Shown here: positions 63,193 to 64,000 of the stretch, in pieces
How positions within the stretch are numbered: position 1 is the first letter of the stretch
Layout of the letters: the number at the start of each line of letters is the position of its first letter
Source of the DNA: Pleionea litopenaei
GTDB lineage: Bacteria > Pseudomonadota > Gammaproteobacteria > Enterobacterales > Kangiellaceae
Direction of reading: 5' to 3'
DNA: 64,000 nucleotides
NCBI RefSeq assembly: GCF_031198435.1
Contig: NZ_CP133548.1
Span: forward strand, 2,080,001 to 2,144,000
Program-made: the position numbers and the translations under genes
Notes under the pieces: model-generated
The model's database searches: none
Told to the model about the DNA's origin: nothing
Seen by the model: the letters and a program-made list of their open reading frames with translations, nothing else

Positions 63193-64000
63193 TTACATTC
63201 CTGGCATACCTTGCATTGGTTTACCATTTACGAGAGGCTGACCGTTTTGAAAGGTTGCTTCTACTCGTAAGGTTCCATTGTCTCGTACCACAAAGTTCAT
63301 TTGCTCATACTGTTGAACCATTGGGCTCAAACCACGATTGGCAAAAAATGCTTCCGGTGCTTCAGCATTTAATTTGGCATCAACGGCAGCAATCATCGCC
63401 ATAGGCATTTGAGGATCAACTTTGTCTTTATCTACATTCACTGCTAATTGTGCTTTGATTGGACCATCGGTAGTAACAACTTGCGTATCTTTTAGCTCAA
63501 TGCTCGGACCTTTTTGTACCAAAGTCATCATTAAAGCAGATAGCTCAGCGTTGTAGCCTGACGTGTCTAACCCTTCCATCACGGCTGCTTGCATTTTCTG
63601 AGTGACGGCTGAAATCTGTTGCAATGTATCTAGATCTAGATTTCTAAAATACAGATTCATAGTTGTATCGGTAAAGGTTTCATTCGCCACAGCGACTTTA
63701 CCTGTTTTCATTTCCATAGAGATATCCATGGCTTGCTTGTCACTTCCGGTAAGTGCTGTAGCTGCTTTCATGTACATATCTTCAAATAAGAAGGCTTCTG
63801 GTCCTTTATTCATTTCTACTTTACCAAGTTTGTAAACGCCGTATCCTTCATACAAACCTGTTCCCGCTAACAAATCACCTGAAATAAGGGTTTGTTTCGA
63901 GTCAAACTCCATATTGTCAATCATGAAATTACCACGGCCGTCATTGAAACTCATGCCAGGCCAGTTTCCACTCGCATCAAGTTGCTTGAATCCTAAGTCA
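63193..64000 (-). CDS. DUF945/YdgA-family protein, C-terminal part (runs off the window)
   Basis: The frame is open to the window edge (reading upstream of the Met at 63954 continues as DLGFKQLDASGNWPG), so this is the C-terminal 269 or so residues of a longer protein. The alternation 'GNFMIDNMEFDSKQTL...GTGLYEGYGVYKLGKVEM' and 'LELKDTQVVTTDGPIKAQLAVNVDK'-like beta repeats, and the end TFQNGQPLVNGKPMQGMPGM, match DUF945 (YdgA-like), exported proteins of about 450-500 residues and unknown function. The final NGQPLVNGKPM is a hallmark. Periplasmic or outer-membrane-facing localisation is expected, but the signal sequence is outside the window. Confidence 0.85.
   Translation of the reverse strand, partial: DLGFKQLDASGNWPGMSFNDGRGNFMIDNMEFDSKQTLISGDLLAGTGLYEGYGVYKLGKVEMNKGPEAFLFEDMYMKAATALTGSDKQAMDISMEMKTGKVAVANETFTDTTMNLYFRNLDLDTLQQISAVTQKMQAAVMEGLDTSGYNAELSALMMTLVQKGPSIELKDTQVVTTDGPIKAQLAVNVDKDKVDPQMPMAMIAAVDAKLNAEAPEAFFANRGLSPMVQQYEQMNFVVRDNGTLRVEATFQNGQPLVNGKPMQGMPGM

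Overview
The window (64 kb, AT-leaning, closely packed genes on both strands) reads as chromosome of a marine-type gammaproteobacterium. I would guess Kangiellaceae or a neighbouring lineage, from gene content only: MaoP next to an HdfR-like LysR regulator, HemJ rather than HemG, ErpA, bactofilin, a RimK cluster, a 3-hydroxyanthranilate branch of the kynurenine pathway, and 'hybrid two-component' (HTCS) one-protein sensor/AraC regulators, which are unusual outside Bacteroidetes. No rRNA, tRNA, CRISPR array, IS element or prophage was seen.

Region 1 (1-7.2 kb): a lipoprotein, a membrane-anchored cyclophilin and a conserved hypothetical, then the most novel locus: a compact ribosomal-peptide (RiPP) cluster. 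It holds an ATP-grasp ligase (2367-3491), a 59-residue precursor with a double-glycine-type leader and an Asp/Ser/Thr-rich core (3569-3748, easily missed), an HlyD adaptor (3854-5098) and a C39-peptidase ABC exporter (5095-7203). It looks like a graspetide (omega-ester peptide) system with leader cleavage coupled to export. A 20-bp-period direct repeat abuts a TTGACA box in front of it.

Region 2 (7.2-26 kb): a signalling block. Two beta-propeller HTCS kinases (7225-11250, 19008-23165) are each preceded on the same strand by a paralogous secreted CxxC protein (11321-12238, 23178-24113), giving a duplicated two-gene module. A third HTCS with a TPR sensor (15470-18712) is divergent from a secreted alpha/beta hydrolase carrying PKD and PPC domains (12768-15011). 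A secreted seven-repeat propeller-like protein (24771-25976) is divergent from the second module.

Region 3 (26-43.5 kb): core genes: DCC-family protein, tyrS, M23 peptidase, anmK, erpA, bactofilin, a DUF6776-like protein, ClC channel, hemJ, pyrB, hemL, a chemoreceptor-like protein, an atypical SDR paired with a 2-aminomuconic-semialdehyde-type dehydrogenase, and a DUF885 lipoprotein.

Region 4 (43.7-54.7 kb): yajQ; rimK with a deacylase and a retropepsin-like protease; maoP, a small secreted Cys protein and hdfR; an MscS channel; an ECF sigma/anti-sigma/YbjQ operon; small membrane proteins; a GNAT enzyme and a processive GT2 glycosyltransferase.

Region 5 (55-64 kb): a tight kynurenine operon (2-aminomuconate deaminase, 3-hydroxyanthranilate dioxygenase, formamidase, kynureninase, kynurenine monooxygenase). 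With the dehydrogenase at 39985 it covers most of tryptophan breakdown to 4-oxalocrotonate; tryptophan dioxygenase and ACMS decarboxylase are not in the window. A HIT protein, PBP1b, the RNA cyclic phosphodiesterase ThpR and a partial DUF945 protein close the window.
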